Source: CAIKZJ01 sp964626015 (GTDB taxonomy: Bacteria; Bacteroidota; Ignavibacteria; Tepidaquicellales; Tepidaquicellaceae). Taken from it: DNA of 39,031 nt. This document shows, in pieces, positions 24,270 to 32,187 of this stretch. The stretch's first letter is position 1; every line of letters begins with the position of its first letter. Location of the stretch: NCBI GenBank assembly GCA_964626015.1, contig CAZVCC010000027.1, positions 1 through 39,031 of the forward strand, given 5' to 3'. Under the pieces are notes generated by a model that worked only from the letters and a program-made list of their open reading frames with translations, ran no database searches and was not told the origin of the DNA. A program made the translations under genes and the position numbers.

Positions 24270-25652
24270 ATGGAAGGACAAAAACAGGGAAGTTATACGT
24301 CGTCACTCGCAACTCTGACAATGCTTTTCTTCATGTGGGGATTTATCACAAGCGTTAACGATATTCTAATACCGTTTCTGAGAGGCGTTTTCGAGCTCTC
24401 ACACTTTGAGGCAAATCTTGTGCAGTTTGCATTTTTCGGGGCTTACTTTATTGTTTCGCTTTTATATTTTATTCTCTCGCTTACTATAGGCGACCCTATT
24501 GCGAAAATTGGTTATAAGAACGGTATTATAATCGGACTTCTGCTTTCAGCAATAGGTTGTTTTCTTTTCTATCCTTCAGCACAGTATCATCTGTTCGGTT
24601 TTTTCCTTGCGGCTCTTGCATGCATAGGATTTGGACTTACGCTGCTGCAGATTGCTGCAAACCCTTACGTAGCAATGCTCGGCAAGCCTGAAACTGCTTC
24701 GAGCCGTTTGAATCTTGCACAGGGATTTAATTCATTCGGTACGACCATAGGTCCTGTAATAGGCGGATTTCTGATATTCAATTATTTTCTTACCGATGCA
24801 AATCCGGGCGCGAACTCCGTAAAAACACCTTATATTATTTTCGGCGGTCTCTTTCTTGTGCTTGCTGTATTTATACAGTTTGCTCATTTACCTCCGTTTA
24901 CGGGTCAAGATAAGATAGAACGCAAACCAGTTGCGCTGAAGCATTCTAATCTTTTCTGGGGTATGTTTGCGATTTTCTTCTATGTCGGTGCTGAGGTTTC
25001 TATCGGCAGCAACCTTATTGCTTTTATGAGTCTTGATAACATTGCAGGGTTCAGCGAAGAAACGGGCAGCAAATACGTGGCTTTTTACTGGGGCGGTGCA
25101 ATGATAGGCAGATTCCTCGGGTCTATATCATTAAGCGAAATGAAAGCATCAAAAAAATATCCTTTGATGTTTCTCGTCGGGATTGTTCTCTTTGTAATTA
25201 TTTTTGCAATTACTAAAACAGACTTTGCCAGTGTGTGGTATTATCTGATATTCCTTGTTGTCAATTATTTTATTTTTATCCTCGGTAAGTCAATGCCTGC
25301 AAGGACGCTTGCAATCTTCAGTCTTGCTGCGATGGTACTGCTTGGGATAGGACTTCTTACTTCGGGAAAAATAGCTTTGTGGTCTGTGCTTGCAATCGGA
25401 CTTTTTAATTCAATCATGTGGTCAAACATATTTACGCTTGCAATCGAGGGACTTGATAAATACACGTCTCAGGGTTCGTCTCTGCTTGTTATGTGTATTG
25501 TAGGAGGTGCGATACTGCCGCTTTTGCAGGGACTGCTCGCAGACATACTTGGAGTTCAAAACTCGCTAATAGTTCCGCTGATAGCATACACTTATCTGAT
25601 ATTCTATGGTTTGTTAGGTTATAAAAAGAAATATAAGGGAGAAGCAATATGA
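24270..25652 (+). CDS. FucP/GluP-type sugar:proton symporter (MFS)
   Basis: A 460-residue, 12-helix major facilitator transporter of the fucose/glucose-galactose permease family. Diagnostic stretches are TMLFFMWGFITSVNDILIPFL in helix 1, LGIGLTLLQIAANPYVA-like ALACIGFGLTLLQIAANPY, SSRLNLAQGFNSFGTTIGP and the late SIMWSNIFTLAIEGL. These point to uptake of a hexose. The downstream ROK kinase, whose start overlaps this stop by four bases, would phosphorylate the imported sugar, most simply glucose. Spacing from mntP is three bases, so translation is probably coupled. The exact substrate (glucose, galactose, fucose or N-acetylglucosamine) cannot be fixed from sequence. Confidence 0.88.
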   Translation: MEGQKQGSYTSSLATLTMLFFMWGFITSVNDILIPFLRGVFELSHFEANLVQFAFFGAYFIVSLLYFILSLTIGDPIAKIGYKNGIIIGLLLSAIGCFLFYPSAQYHLFGFFLAALACIGFGLTLLQIAANPYVAMLGKPETASSRLNLAQGFNSFGTTIGPVIGGFLIFNYFLTDANPGANSVKTPYIIFGGLFLVLAVFIQFAHLPPFTGQDKIERKPVALKHSNLFWGMFAIFFYVGAEVSIGSNLIAFMSLDNIAGFSEETGSKYVAFYWGGAMIGRFLGSISLSEMKASKKYPLMFLVGIVLFVIIFAITKTDFASVWYYLIFLVVNYFIFILGKSMPARTLAIFSLAAMVLLGIGLLTSGKIALWSVLAIGLFNSIMWSNIFTLAIEGLDKYTSQGSSLLVMCIVGGAILPLLQGLLADILGVQNSLIVPLIAYTYLIFYGLLGYKKKYKGEAI

Positions 25653-26602
25653 TAAACACTGTTGTCGGAATAGATGTAGGCGGCACAAACTCACCCTTTG
25701 GGTTTGTTGATAAGGAAGGAAAAATTATTGCAAAAGGTTCAATTAGAACGGATGAATATGAAAAGTTTGATGATTATCTTAATGCGTTAATATCGGAAAT
25801 TAAAAGGACAAACAGAGAACATAATCTTTTAAAGATTATCGGATATGGTATCGGTGCACCGAACGGCAATTACTATAAAGGTACGGTCGAAAACGCACCG
25901 AACCTAAGATGGAAAGGAAAAATTGAGTTTGCTGCTATGATGACAGAAAAGACGAGGTTGAAAGCATATTTAACAAACGATGCAAACGCTGCAGCAATAG
26001 GCGAGAAGGTATTCGGAAATGCAAAGGGTATGAATGATTTTATTGTAATTACACTCGGTACGGGACTTGGTAGTGGAATCTTTTGCGGAGGTAAACTCCT
26101 TTACGGCTCAACTGGCTTCGCGGGCGAGCTTGGGCATACGATAGTAATAGATAACGGTCGTCTTTGTGGATGCACAAGGCACGGCTGTCTTGAGACTTAT
26201 GCATCAGCAACGGGTATAGTAAGAACGGTAATTGAAAAACTTTCGGAAAGAGAGATGGATTCTACTTTAAAAATATACAGAGAAGAAGAAATTACATCAA
26301 AGCTTATCCACGAAGCTGCGGTTGCGGGGGATAAACTCGCACTCGATGCATTTGAGTACACAGGGGAAATACTTGGCAAAGCGCTGGCAAATGCAGCGGC
26401 ATTTTCAAGTCCCGAAGCAATCTTTCTTTTCGGTGGTCTTGCTAATTCAGGTTCGTACATATTTGAGCCCACAATACGTCACATGGAAGAAAACATGCTC
26501 AATAATTTTAAAGGCACCGTGAAGGTGCTGCCTTCTGGTCTTCAGGAAAACACAGCCGCTATACTTGGTGCAGCGGCACTCTGCTGGAATGAGTTAAGGT
26601 GA
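25649..26602 (+). CDS. ROK-family sugar kinase, probable glucokinase
   Basis: A 317-residue cytosolic kinase that phosphorylates a hexose with ATP. The phosphate loop IDVGGTN is at residues 8-14. LTNDANAAAIGE carries the catalytic base Asp111. GTGLGSGI is the second nucleotide loop. The zinc-binding ROK signature CGCTRHGCLETYAS is intact, as is GELGHT before it. The start overlaps the permease stop as ATGA, with GGAG a few bases upstream. Pairing with the permease suggests it acts on the imported sugar; glucokinase is the usual role of full-length ROK enzymes of this size, although other hexose specificity is possible. No helix-turn-helix is present, so it is not a ROK repressor. Confidence 0.88.
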   Translation: MINTVVGIDVGGTNSPFGFVDKEGKIIAKGSIRTDEYEKFDDYLNALISEIKRTNREHNLLKIIGYGIGAPNGNYYKGTVENAPNLRWKGKIEFAAMMTEKTRLKAYLTNDANAAAIGEKVFGNAKGMNDFIVITLGTGLGSGIFCGGKLLYGSTGFAGELGHTIVIDNGRLCGCTRHGCLETYASATGIVRTVIEKLSEREMDSTLKIYREEEITSKLIHEAAVAGDKLALDAFEYTGEILGKALANAAAFSSPEAIFLFGGLANSGSYIFEPTIRHMEENMLNNFKGTVKVLPSGLQENTAAILGAAALCWNELR

Positions 26603-26637
26603 GATGCGGTAAGAAGAAATGACACAAAAATTATAAT

Positions 26638-27954
26638 TCACTTCAGTCTCAGTTCTCTTGTTTTCCATTTTCCAAGCTTAAACCATATTGTAATAATTAC
26701 ACCCTTAAGTACAACGGTTGAACATATCGCAATCCATATTCCGTTTAAGCCCCATAGCATTCCGAATAAATAAGCGAATGGTATTCTAAGTGCATTCATC
26801 GGCAGCCCTACAATAGCAGGCGGCAGCGAGTCTCCCGCTCCCGAGAATGCACCGCTGAGGACAACCTCCGCAGCGGAGAATATAAGAACGGCAGATGCAA
26901 TCTTATTATAAACTGAAGAAACGATTATCACGTCTGTATCATTTATAAAAAACATAGCCACCTCTCTGCTGAAAACAAACAGGAGTATACCGTAAACTGC
27001 CATTACAATGGAAGCATAACCGAGAATCTTGAACGCTAATTTTTCAGCTCTTTCGGGATTTCGCGCACCAATGTTTTGACCAACTAATATAGAGCTTGCA
27101 AGAGAAAAACCGACCGTTATCTGATATGCCAGAGATTCAGACCTGTGACCGATTCCAAGAGCTGCGAATGCTGTCGTACCGTAATCGGAAACAAAACGTG
27201 AAACAAAAACATATATAAGAGAAAAACCGACTCCGTTTATGGCTATAGGCAGACCTATCCTAAATGTTTCAAATATGATGTCCTTGTTGAACCTATATTT
27301 TCTTACAGAACAAATTAGATTTCTCTTTTTCAAAATATAGTATCCTGCAAAGAAAGCAAGTGTGTAAGCAGCTATGGTTGATATAGATGCACCCGTCATA
27401 TTCATAGCAGGTATAAATCCAAATCCGAAAATGAATAAAGGTGCAAGAAAGAAATTCATGCTAACGGCAAATACAAGAAGATACATCGGTGTTTTTGTGT
27501 CGCCTGTTCCCCTGAATATTGCTGTTGTTGTTGAAAGAAGCGTAATTCCCGGAAACCCTATCAGAAGAGCTATCAGGTATTCATTGCTGAGAGCAGACTG
27601 TTCTTCACCGATATTCATAATTGTGTTAAAGTAAGGCAGGAACGGTATCAAACAAAGACTTAACACCACAGTAAAGAAAAACGTATTAACAAGATTATAC
27701 GTGGATATCTTTTTCTCAAGTTCGGCATTTTTTGCTCCGGTTGATTGTGCAATTAAAGCATTTGTACCTGTCGCTATCATCTCGCCGAATGCAAGAAAAC
27801 CCCAGATTAAAAAAGTTGCCGTTGTAAGTGCGGCAAGCGGAAGCTTGCCCAGCTTGCCGACCCAGAATGCATCAACAATCACAAACAAAGACCTTACTAT
27901 CGTCTGCAGTACAGCGGGTAGAGCTAAATTTAGTATAAGTTTTCTGTCCGACAT
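26638..27954 (-). CDS. MATE-family efflux transporter
   Basis: A 438-residue polytopic inner-membrane exporter (12 predicted helices) of the multidrug and toxic compound extrusion family, which couples sodium or proton entry to export of drugs or metabolites. The N-terminal LPAVLQTIVRSLFVIVDAFWVGKLG, the repeated SILVGQNIGARNPERAEK and the related ALIAQSTGAKNAELEKK of the first half are typical. The duplicated two-bundle organisation is complete. Substrate is unknown. It converges on the ROK kinase gene with a 35-base gap, and no terminator is obvious there. The upstream region is shared with the divergent TPR-SPOR operon. Confidence 0.88.
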   Translation of the reverse strand: MSDRKLILNLALPAVLQTIVRSLFVIVDAFWVGKLGKLPLAALTTATFLIWGFLAFGEMIATGTNALIAQSTGAKNAELEKKISTYNLVNTFFFTVVLSLCLIPFLPYFNTIMNIGEEQSALSNEYLIALLIGFPGITLLSTTTAIFRGTGDTKTPMYLLVFAVSMNFFLAPLFIFGFGFIPAMNMTGASISTIAAYTLAFFAGYYILKKRNLICSVRKYRFNKDIIFETFRIGLPIAINGVGFSLIYVFVSRFVSDYGTTAFAALGIGHRSESLAYQITVGFSLASSILVGQNIGARNPERAEKLAFKILGYASIVMAVYGILLFVFSREVAMFFINDTDVIIVSSVYNKIASAVLIFSAAEVVLSGAFSGAGDSLPPAIVGLPMNALRIPFAYLFGMLWGLNGIWIAICSTVVLKGVIITIWFKLGKWKTRELRLK

Positions 27955-28152
27955 ATTTATGGAGCATCAAGATAGGAATTATTACCGTGTATAATAATTC
28001 AAAAACAACATTTATTCTAATTTAAATGTACAACACCCGTACTTTTTCGTGATCTTTATACTCACTCAATGTCAATATTATCGTTAAAAACTATCTTTTA
28101 CTTTATGTTTGTAATAGGTATTTTTTTCAAATTAAAGAAATAAAGTAGAGGG

Positions 28153-29760
28153 TTGAATAATAACATATTAGACCGAATAATCTCTGATATTGAGAATAAA
28201 AATTATAGTTCAGCTATATCGGATTGCAGTGAACTTATTGAACAATTTCCTGATAACATTAAGTTGTTTGAAATCCGCTCTGTATGCTATTATGCGACGG
28301 GTGACTTTGATTCAGCTATTGATGACCTGTCCGTTATTATTCCGAAATTATCGGATTCTCATGATGATGATAATTACCTGATGAGCCTCTACAACAGGCG
28401 CGGTAGGAATTATATGAGGAAACAGGAATGGGGGTCTGCAGTTGATGACTTCATAAAAGCAATCAACATAAATGATACTGTTTCCGAAGTTCATAACAAT
28501 CTTGCAGTTTGTTATAGAAGAGTTGATAACTTTGAGGATGCATATATTCACGCTACAAAAGCAATCGAGTTTAGGCGTGACTTTCCCGAAGCTTATAACA
28601 ACCGTGCAAACATCAATGTATGTCTGCAAAACTACGAAGATGCAATTTCGGATTATTCAGAGTCAATAAATCTGAATCCTCGAAATCCAAAAACTTATTA
28701 TAACAGAGGAAGCATTTATTATGAGATCTTCAATGACCTGGAAAATGCAAAAGGAGATTTTCTTGCATCTGTAAAGCTTAATCCTGATTATGAAAAGGAT
28801 ATTTGTGGCGAATATCCAGAGCTTAAAGAAATACTTTTTAAATCTCAGGAAGAAATTGCAGACGTGTTTGATAATGATGATCATTTTAACGAAGTACACA
28901 ATGAGATTATTGACGAGGGCTTTTCTGGAGAAGAAAATAAGAATCTTGATGATATAGAAAATCTTATATCGAAGTTAGATGATAGTGAAAAACACACAAA
29001 AAATTCTTCTGCCGAAAATAAACCCGCAGATGAAGAAATAGTCGTACCTGAATTTAATTTTAAATCAATATTCAAAGAGCAGGAACAAACTGACGATTCT
29101 CAATCAATTGAAGAGCAGAATCAGGAGGAATTAAAACCTGTTATTAGCGATGATGTTAAGAATCTTCATGACGAAATACTTTCTGATTCAGAAATTAAAA
29201 CTACTGAAACTGTAAACATTCCCGATTTTAAAGAGGTAAAAAAACCTGCTCCGTATGTTCCTACATCGCGAAAAACCTCATCGGAGAAAAAGAGTCTCTT
29301 TACTTCACCTTTGTTTTTTACGTCAGTATTTGTACTTATTGTTGCAATTATTTTGTTGACTTTCTTAAAGTTGCAAAAAACCGATGAAACTCAGCCGGTT
29401 GCTACAATTTCAAATCAGGAAGAACCAAAACAGGAAGTTAAGGAAGAACCAAAGGAAGATGTAAAAGAAGATAGCAAAGAAAATCTGAATCAGCCTGTTC
29501 TTGAATCCAGAAATCTTGGTTTCATCGGAAGTAAACAGTCCTTTGTATTGTTTAGTGAACCGGATGGTTATTATGTGCAGATAGGTTCGTTTAAGGAAAA
29601 GTCAAAAGCTGAAGAGAAACTGAAACTCTTGACTAGGCAAAATATTAAAGGTGCCGTCGTCGAGGTGGATTTAAAAGAGAAGGGTATTTATTACAGAGTG
29701 CGTGCTGGTGCGTTTAAAAGTGAAGAAGAGGCAAAACAAGTAACAACAAAACTTGAATGA
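28153..29760 (+). CDS. TPR-membrane-SPOR protein
   Basis: A 535-residue single-pass membrane protein. The start is a TTG; the first internal ATG would delete TPR repeats. Residues about 3-215 are tandem TPR helices (AISDCSELIEQFPDNIKLFEIRS, AYNNRANINVCLQNYEDAI, YYNRGSIYYEIFNDLENA). A long acidic low-complexity segment follows (about 220-375), then a membrane helix at about 385-405 and a Glu/Lys-rich spacer. A SPOR domain closes the chain (471-535: GYYVQIGSFKEKSKAEEKL, YYRVRAGAFKSEEEAKQ). SPOR domains bind glycan strands stripped of peptide at the division septum. The predicted topology is TPR inside, SPOR outside. It heads a four-gene operon and shares architecture with the last gene, with TPR in place of HU. 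Confidence 0.85.
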   Translation: MNNNILDRIISDIENKNYSSAISDCSELIEQFPDNIKLFEIRSVCYYATGDFDSAIDDLSVIIPKLSDSHDDDNYLMSLYNRRGRNYMRKQEWGSAVDDFIKAININDTVSEVHNNLAVCYRRVDNFEDAYIHATKAIEFRRDFPEAYNNRANINVCLQNYEDAISDYSESINLNPRNPKTYYNRGSIYYEIFNDLENAKGDFLASVKLNPDYEKDICGEYPELKEILFKSQEEIADVFDNDDHFNEVHNEIIDEGFSGEENKNLDDIENLISKLDDSEKHTKNSSAENKPADEEIVVPEFNFKSIFKEQEQTDDSQSIEEQNQEELKPVISDDVKNLHDEILSDSEIKTTETVNIPDFKEVKKPAPYVPTSRKTSSEKKSLFTSPLFFTSVFVLIVAIILLTFLKLQKTDETQPVATISNQEEPKQEVKEEPKEDVKEDSKENLNQPVLESRNLGFIGSKQSFVLFSEPDGYYVQIGSFKEKSKAEEKLKLLTRQNIKGAVVEVDLKEKGIYYRVRAGAFKSEEEAKQVTTKLE

Positions 29761-30251
29761 TAGAAGTCAACTTTGATAAAATAACTCAGCTTTCTAAACA
29801 GGAAAGATATTCTATAGTCCTGAATCAGGCAGAAGCTCTGATGAAAGATGAAAATAATCTAATCGCTAATCTATCTAACATTGTTTCCTTACTTAAGTAC
29901 AGTTTTGATTATTACTTGTGGGTAGGATTCTATCTCTACGACGAGGAAAAGCAAAATCTCGTACTCGGTCCTTTTCAGGGCAGAATTGCTTGCACAAGAA
30001 TTGAAATTGGTAAGGGTGTTTGCGGAACTGCTTTCAAAAACAGGGAAACTTTAGTAATCAATGACGTGAATAAATTTCCGGGACACATATTCTGCGACAG
30101 TTCGTCAAAATCCGAGATTGTTGTACCGGTTTTCAGAAATGATAAGATTGTTGGTGTGCTGGATGTTGATAGTGCAGTCTATTCTTCGTTTGACGCTGTT
30201 GACAGAAAATATTTAAATGAACTTTCTTTAATTATATCACGGATATTTTAA
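29757..30251 (+). CDS. msrC: Free methionine-(R)-sulfoxide reductase (GAF domain)
   Basis: A 164-residue cytosolic GAF-fold enzyme that reduces free methionine-(R)-sulfoxide, repairing oxidised methionine with thioredoxin as electron source. The three family cysteines are present at Cys79 (IACTRI), Cys89 (GVCGTA) and Cys113 (IFCDSS), with exactly the 10 and 24-residue spacings of E. coli Cys84/94/118. GVLDVDSAVYSSFDAVD near the C-terminus is also typical. The start overlaps the TPR-SPOR stop as ATGA, so translation is coupled. Why an oxidative-repair enzyme lies within a SPOR/HU operon is not clear. Confidence 0.93.
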   Translation: MIEVNFDKITQLSKQERYSIVLNQAEALMKDENNLIANLSNIVSLLKYSFDYYLWVGFYLYDEEKQNLVLGPFQGRIACTRIEIGKGVCGTAFKNRETLVINDVNKFPGHIFCDSSSKSEIVVPVFRNDKIVGVLDVDSAVYSSFDAVDRKYLNELSLIISRIF

Positions 30252-30252
30252 A

Positions 30253-30534
30253 GTGAACGCTCAATCTCTGTTAAATAAGTCGAAAATAAAAAGCTCTTTC
30301 AGTAAGGAACTTTCAGAGAATATTTTCCGGTTTTTGTTCGAAGAGATACGAAGGATTATTAAAGAGGAAAAACATATTTCATGTTCAGAACTTGGTGATT
30401 TTTCCGTTGTACACAGAAAAATGCAGACACGTATCGATGAAGGAGGTAGAGTAGAGATACTATTACCGCCGAAAGATAAAATTGTTTATAAACCGTCTGA
30501 TAGTTTAATCAACAGAATGAAAAATGATGATTAA
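30253..30534 (+). CDS. Small HU/IHF-like DNA-binding protein
   Basis: A 93-residue protein starting with GTG one base after the msrC stop. Its order matches an HU/IHF fold: two N-terminal helices (LSENIFRFLFEEIRRIIKEE), then SCSELGDFSVVHRKM, equivalent to the HU strand block with GFGTF-like spacing, an arm-like segment (QTRIDEGGRVEILLPPKDKIVYKPSD) and a C-terminal helix. Divergence from canonical HU is large, and the conserved arm tip is not clear, so DNA bending is inferred. It overlaps the next gene, also HU-containing, by 11 bases, which suggests that the two could form a heterodimer. Confidence 0.72.
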   Translation: MNAQSLLNKSKIKSSFSKELSENIFRFLFEEIRRIIKEEKHISCSELGDFSVVHRKMQTRIDEGGRVEILLPPKDKIVYKPSDSLINRMKNDD

Positions 30535-32176
30535 ACCGGAACTTGTCAGAAATATTGTAAACAAATTTAAAGTAGAGGAGGCTCAAGCAGCATCATTTGT
30601 TGACAACATTTTCATTTCAATGTCCGATGCACTTACAAAAGGCAAAAACATCAATATCCCTGAGTTTGGAAAGTTTAAAATAATTAGTAAAACGAAAGGG
30701 GGAATTAAGCAAAGATACGTATCTTTTTCCCCAGTCAGGCAATTTGCTGAATCTGTTAATGATAATTTCAACAATCTTCAATCCCAGATATTAAAAGCAT
30801 CTTACTTAAAGAATAACGAAATCCTGACTATTCGGGAATTGATGTCCGATGAGGATGACGAAGATTATCTCCGATTTGTTTTTGATGAGGAACCTGAAAC
30901 TAAGGTAACTGAGGAAATTCCTCCCGGGATAATTTCTGTCTCATGCTCGAAAGTTAAAGAATATTCTTCGGTAGAGAAGGCTACCGATGATAGCACTGAA
31001 ATTATTCCCAAAGATAAAAATTTAAACTTAGGTGCTACCGCTGAAGAAAAAGACGACACTGAAACTGCTTTTGAACTTCCGCATTCGCGAAGAAAGTTTT
31101 TACATGTCCTGAAGGATGATTTCAGTAATGAGGATATATATAATGATATTACAGGGCTTGTTTTTAACAGGAATGAACTTCTGAAAGAGTTAGAATCATC
31201 TGAAACTTATTCAGATGTAAAAAAAGAAGAAACATCTCTGGAATCTGAACTTTTAGAAGATGATATTATAATCCCATCAAGTGAAGAATCTGAAACAAAG
31301 GTAGCAGAAGATGAAATTATAATCCCGTTAGAATCAGCTGAAGATAAGAAATCCGGGATGGATGAGGATAAAACTACTGAATCCGAAGATTTACTCGAAG
31401 AGAGCAGTGAAGATATTAATAAACATCATATCCCTGAAACAAGTAATGTAGAGTTGCGCGTATTTCAGAAACTCTTATCAGACCAACCTTCCGAGCAAAA
31501 AGATGATATTAGTTTGGAAAAATCCGAAACCGAACAGGATGTGATTTCTTTTAATGAACCCGCAACTCTAAACGAAGCTCTTAATAATCTTCAGAACGAA
31601 AATGTTATCCAGCCTTTGGATACTAATGAAAATAAGGAACCGAAATCTTTCAGTGAAGTTTTTGTTAATAAAGAACCTCAGTTTGGTGTTAAACCCGAAG
31701 TTCCAGAAGAAAAGAAAAAACCGCTGAATGTTTTTATGAAAATATTAATCTATACTTTCTTCATCGCTTGTGCCGCAGGAATTAGCTTTTTCTTGTATAA
31801 GACTCTTTTTGAAAAATTGGAAAGCACGGGTATTATTGAAAATTTACACTTGAAAAACTCCGATTCACTTAAAAATCAGTTTACAGATGATGAACATGTT
31901 AAAGGAGAAAGTGTACTGATTGAGAATGTTAATGGAAACATCTTTCGTAAGGTTGATTCCTTTGTTTACATAGAAAATAATGTATGCGAAAACATCGGAG
32001 AAGCTTCCGATAAAGAAGCAAAACTTAAATCAAATCTCGTCTCGTGCCGGATTGAAGCTTTCATGACGCTGGATAATGTCATTCAATACAGGGTGCTCGT
32101 TGGTCCTTTTGAATCTTTAGAGAAAGCTAATCAATACAACAATGAAAATAAATCATTGCTAAATTCTGTTAAGTAA
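30524..32176 (+). CDS. HU-membrane-SPOR fusion protein
   Basis: A 550-residue single-pass membrane protein. Residues 1-85 form an HU-like domain: VRNIVNKFKVEEAQAASFVDNIF, then NINIPEFGKFKIISK and QRYVSFSPVRQFAESVND, the latter like the end of HU. About 90-395 is an acidic, probably disordered linker with repeated DDIIIPSSEE-type blocks. A membrane helix follows KKKPLNVFMK (about 407-427). A SPOR-like domain ends the chain (about 478-550: CRIEAFMTLDNVIQYRVLVGPFESLEKANQY). Predicted topology is DNA-binding domain in the cytosol and peptidoglycan-binding domain in the periplasm. Related HU-CCDC81/SPOR architectures are known in Bacteroidota databases, but I know of no defined role. A second ATG one codon in is an alternative start. 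It ends 11 bases from convergent lnt. Confidence 0.82.
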   Translation: MMIKPELVRNIVNKFKVEEAQAASFVDNIFISMSDALTKGKNINIPEFGKFKIISKTKGGIKQRYVSFSPVRQFAESVNDNFNNLQSQILKASYLKNNEILTIRELMSDEDDEDYLRFVFDEEPETKVTEEIPPGIISVSCSKVKEYSSVEKATDDSTEIIPKDKNLNLGATAEEKDDTETAFELPHSRRKFLHVLKDDFSNEDIYNDITGLVFNRNELLKELESSETYSDVKKEETSLESELLEDDIIIPSSEESETKVAEDEIIIPLESAEDKKSGMDEDKTTESEDLLEESSEDINKHHIPETSNVELRVFQKLLSDQPSEQKDDISLEKSETEQDVISFNEPATLNEALNNLQNENVIQPLDTNENKEPKSFSEVFVNKEPQFGVKPEVPEEKKKPLNVFMKILIYTFFIACAAGISFFLYKTLFEKLESTGIIENLHLKNSDSLKNQFTDDEHVKGESVLIENVNGNIFRKVDSFVYIENNVCENIGEASDKEAKLKSNLVSCRIEAFMTLDNVIQYRVLVGPFESLEKANQYNNENKSLLNSVK

Positions 32177-32187
32177 GCCGAACACTT

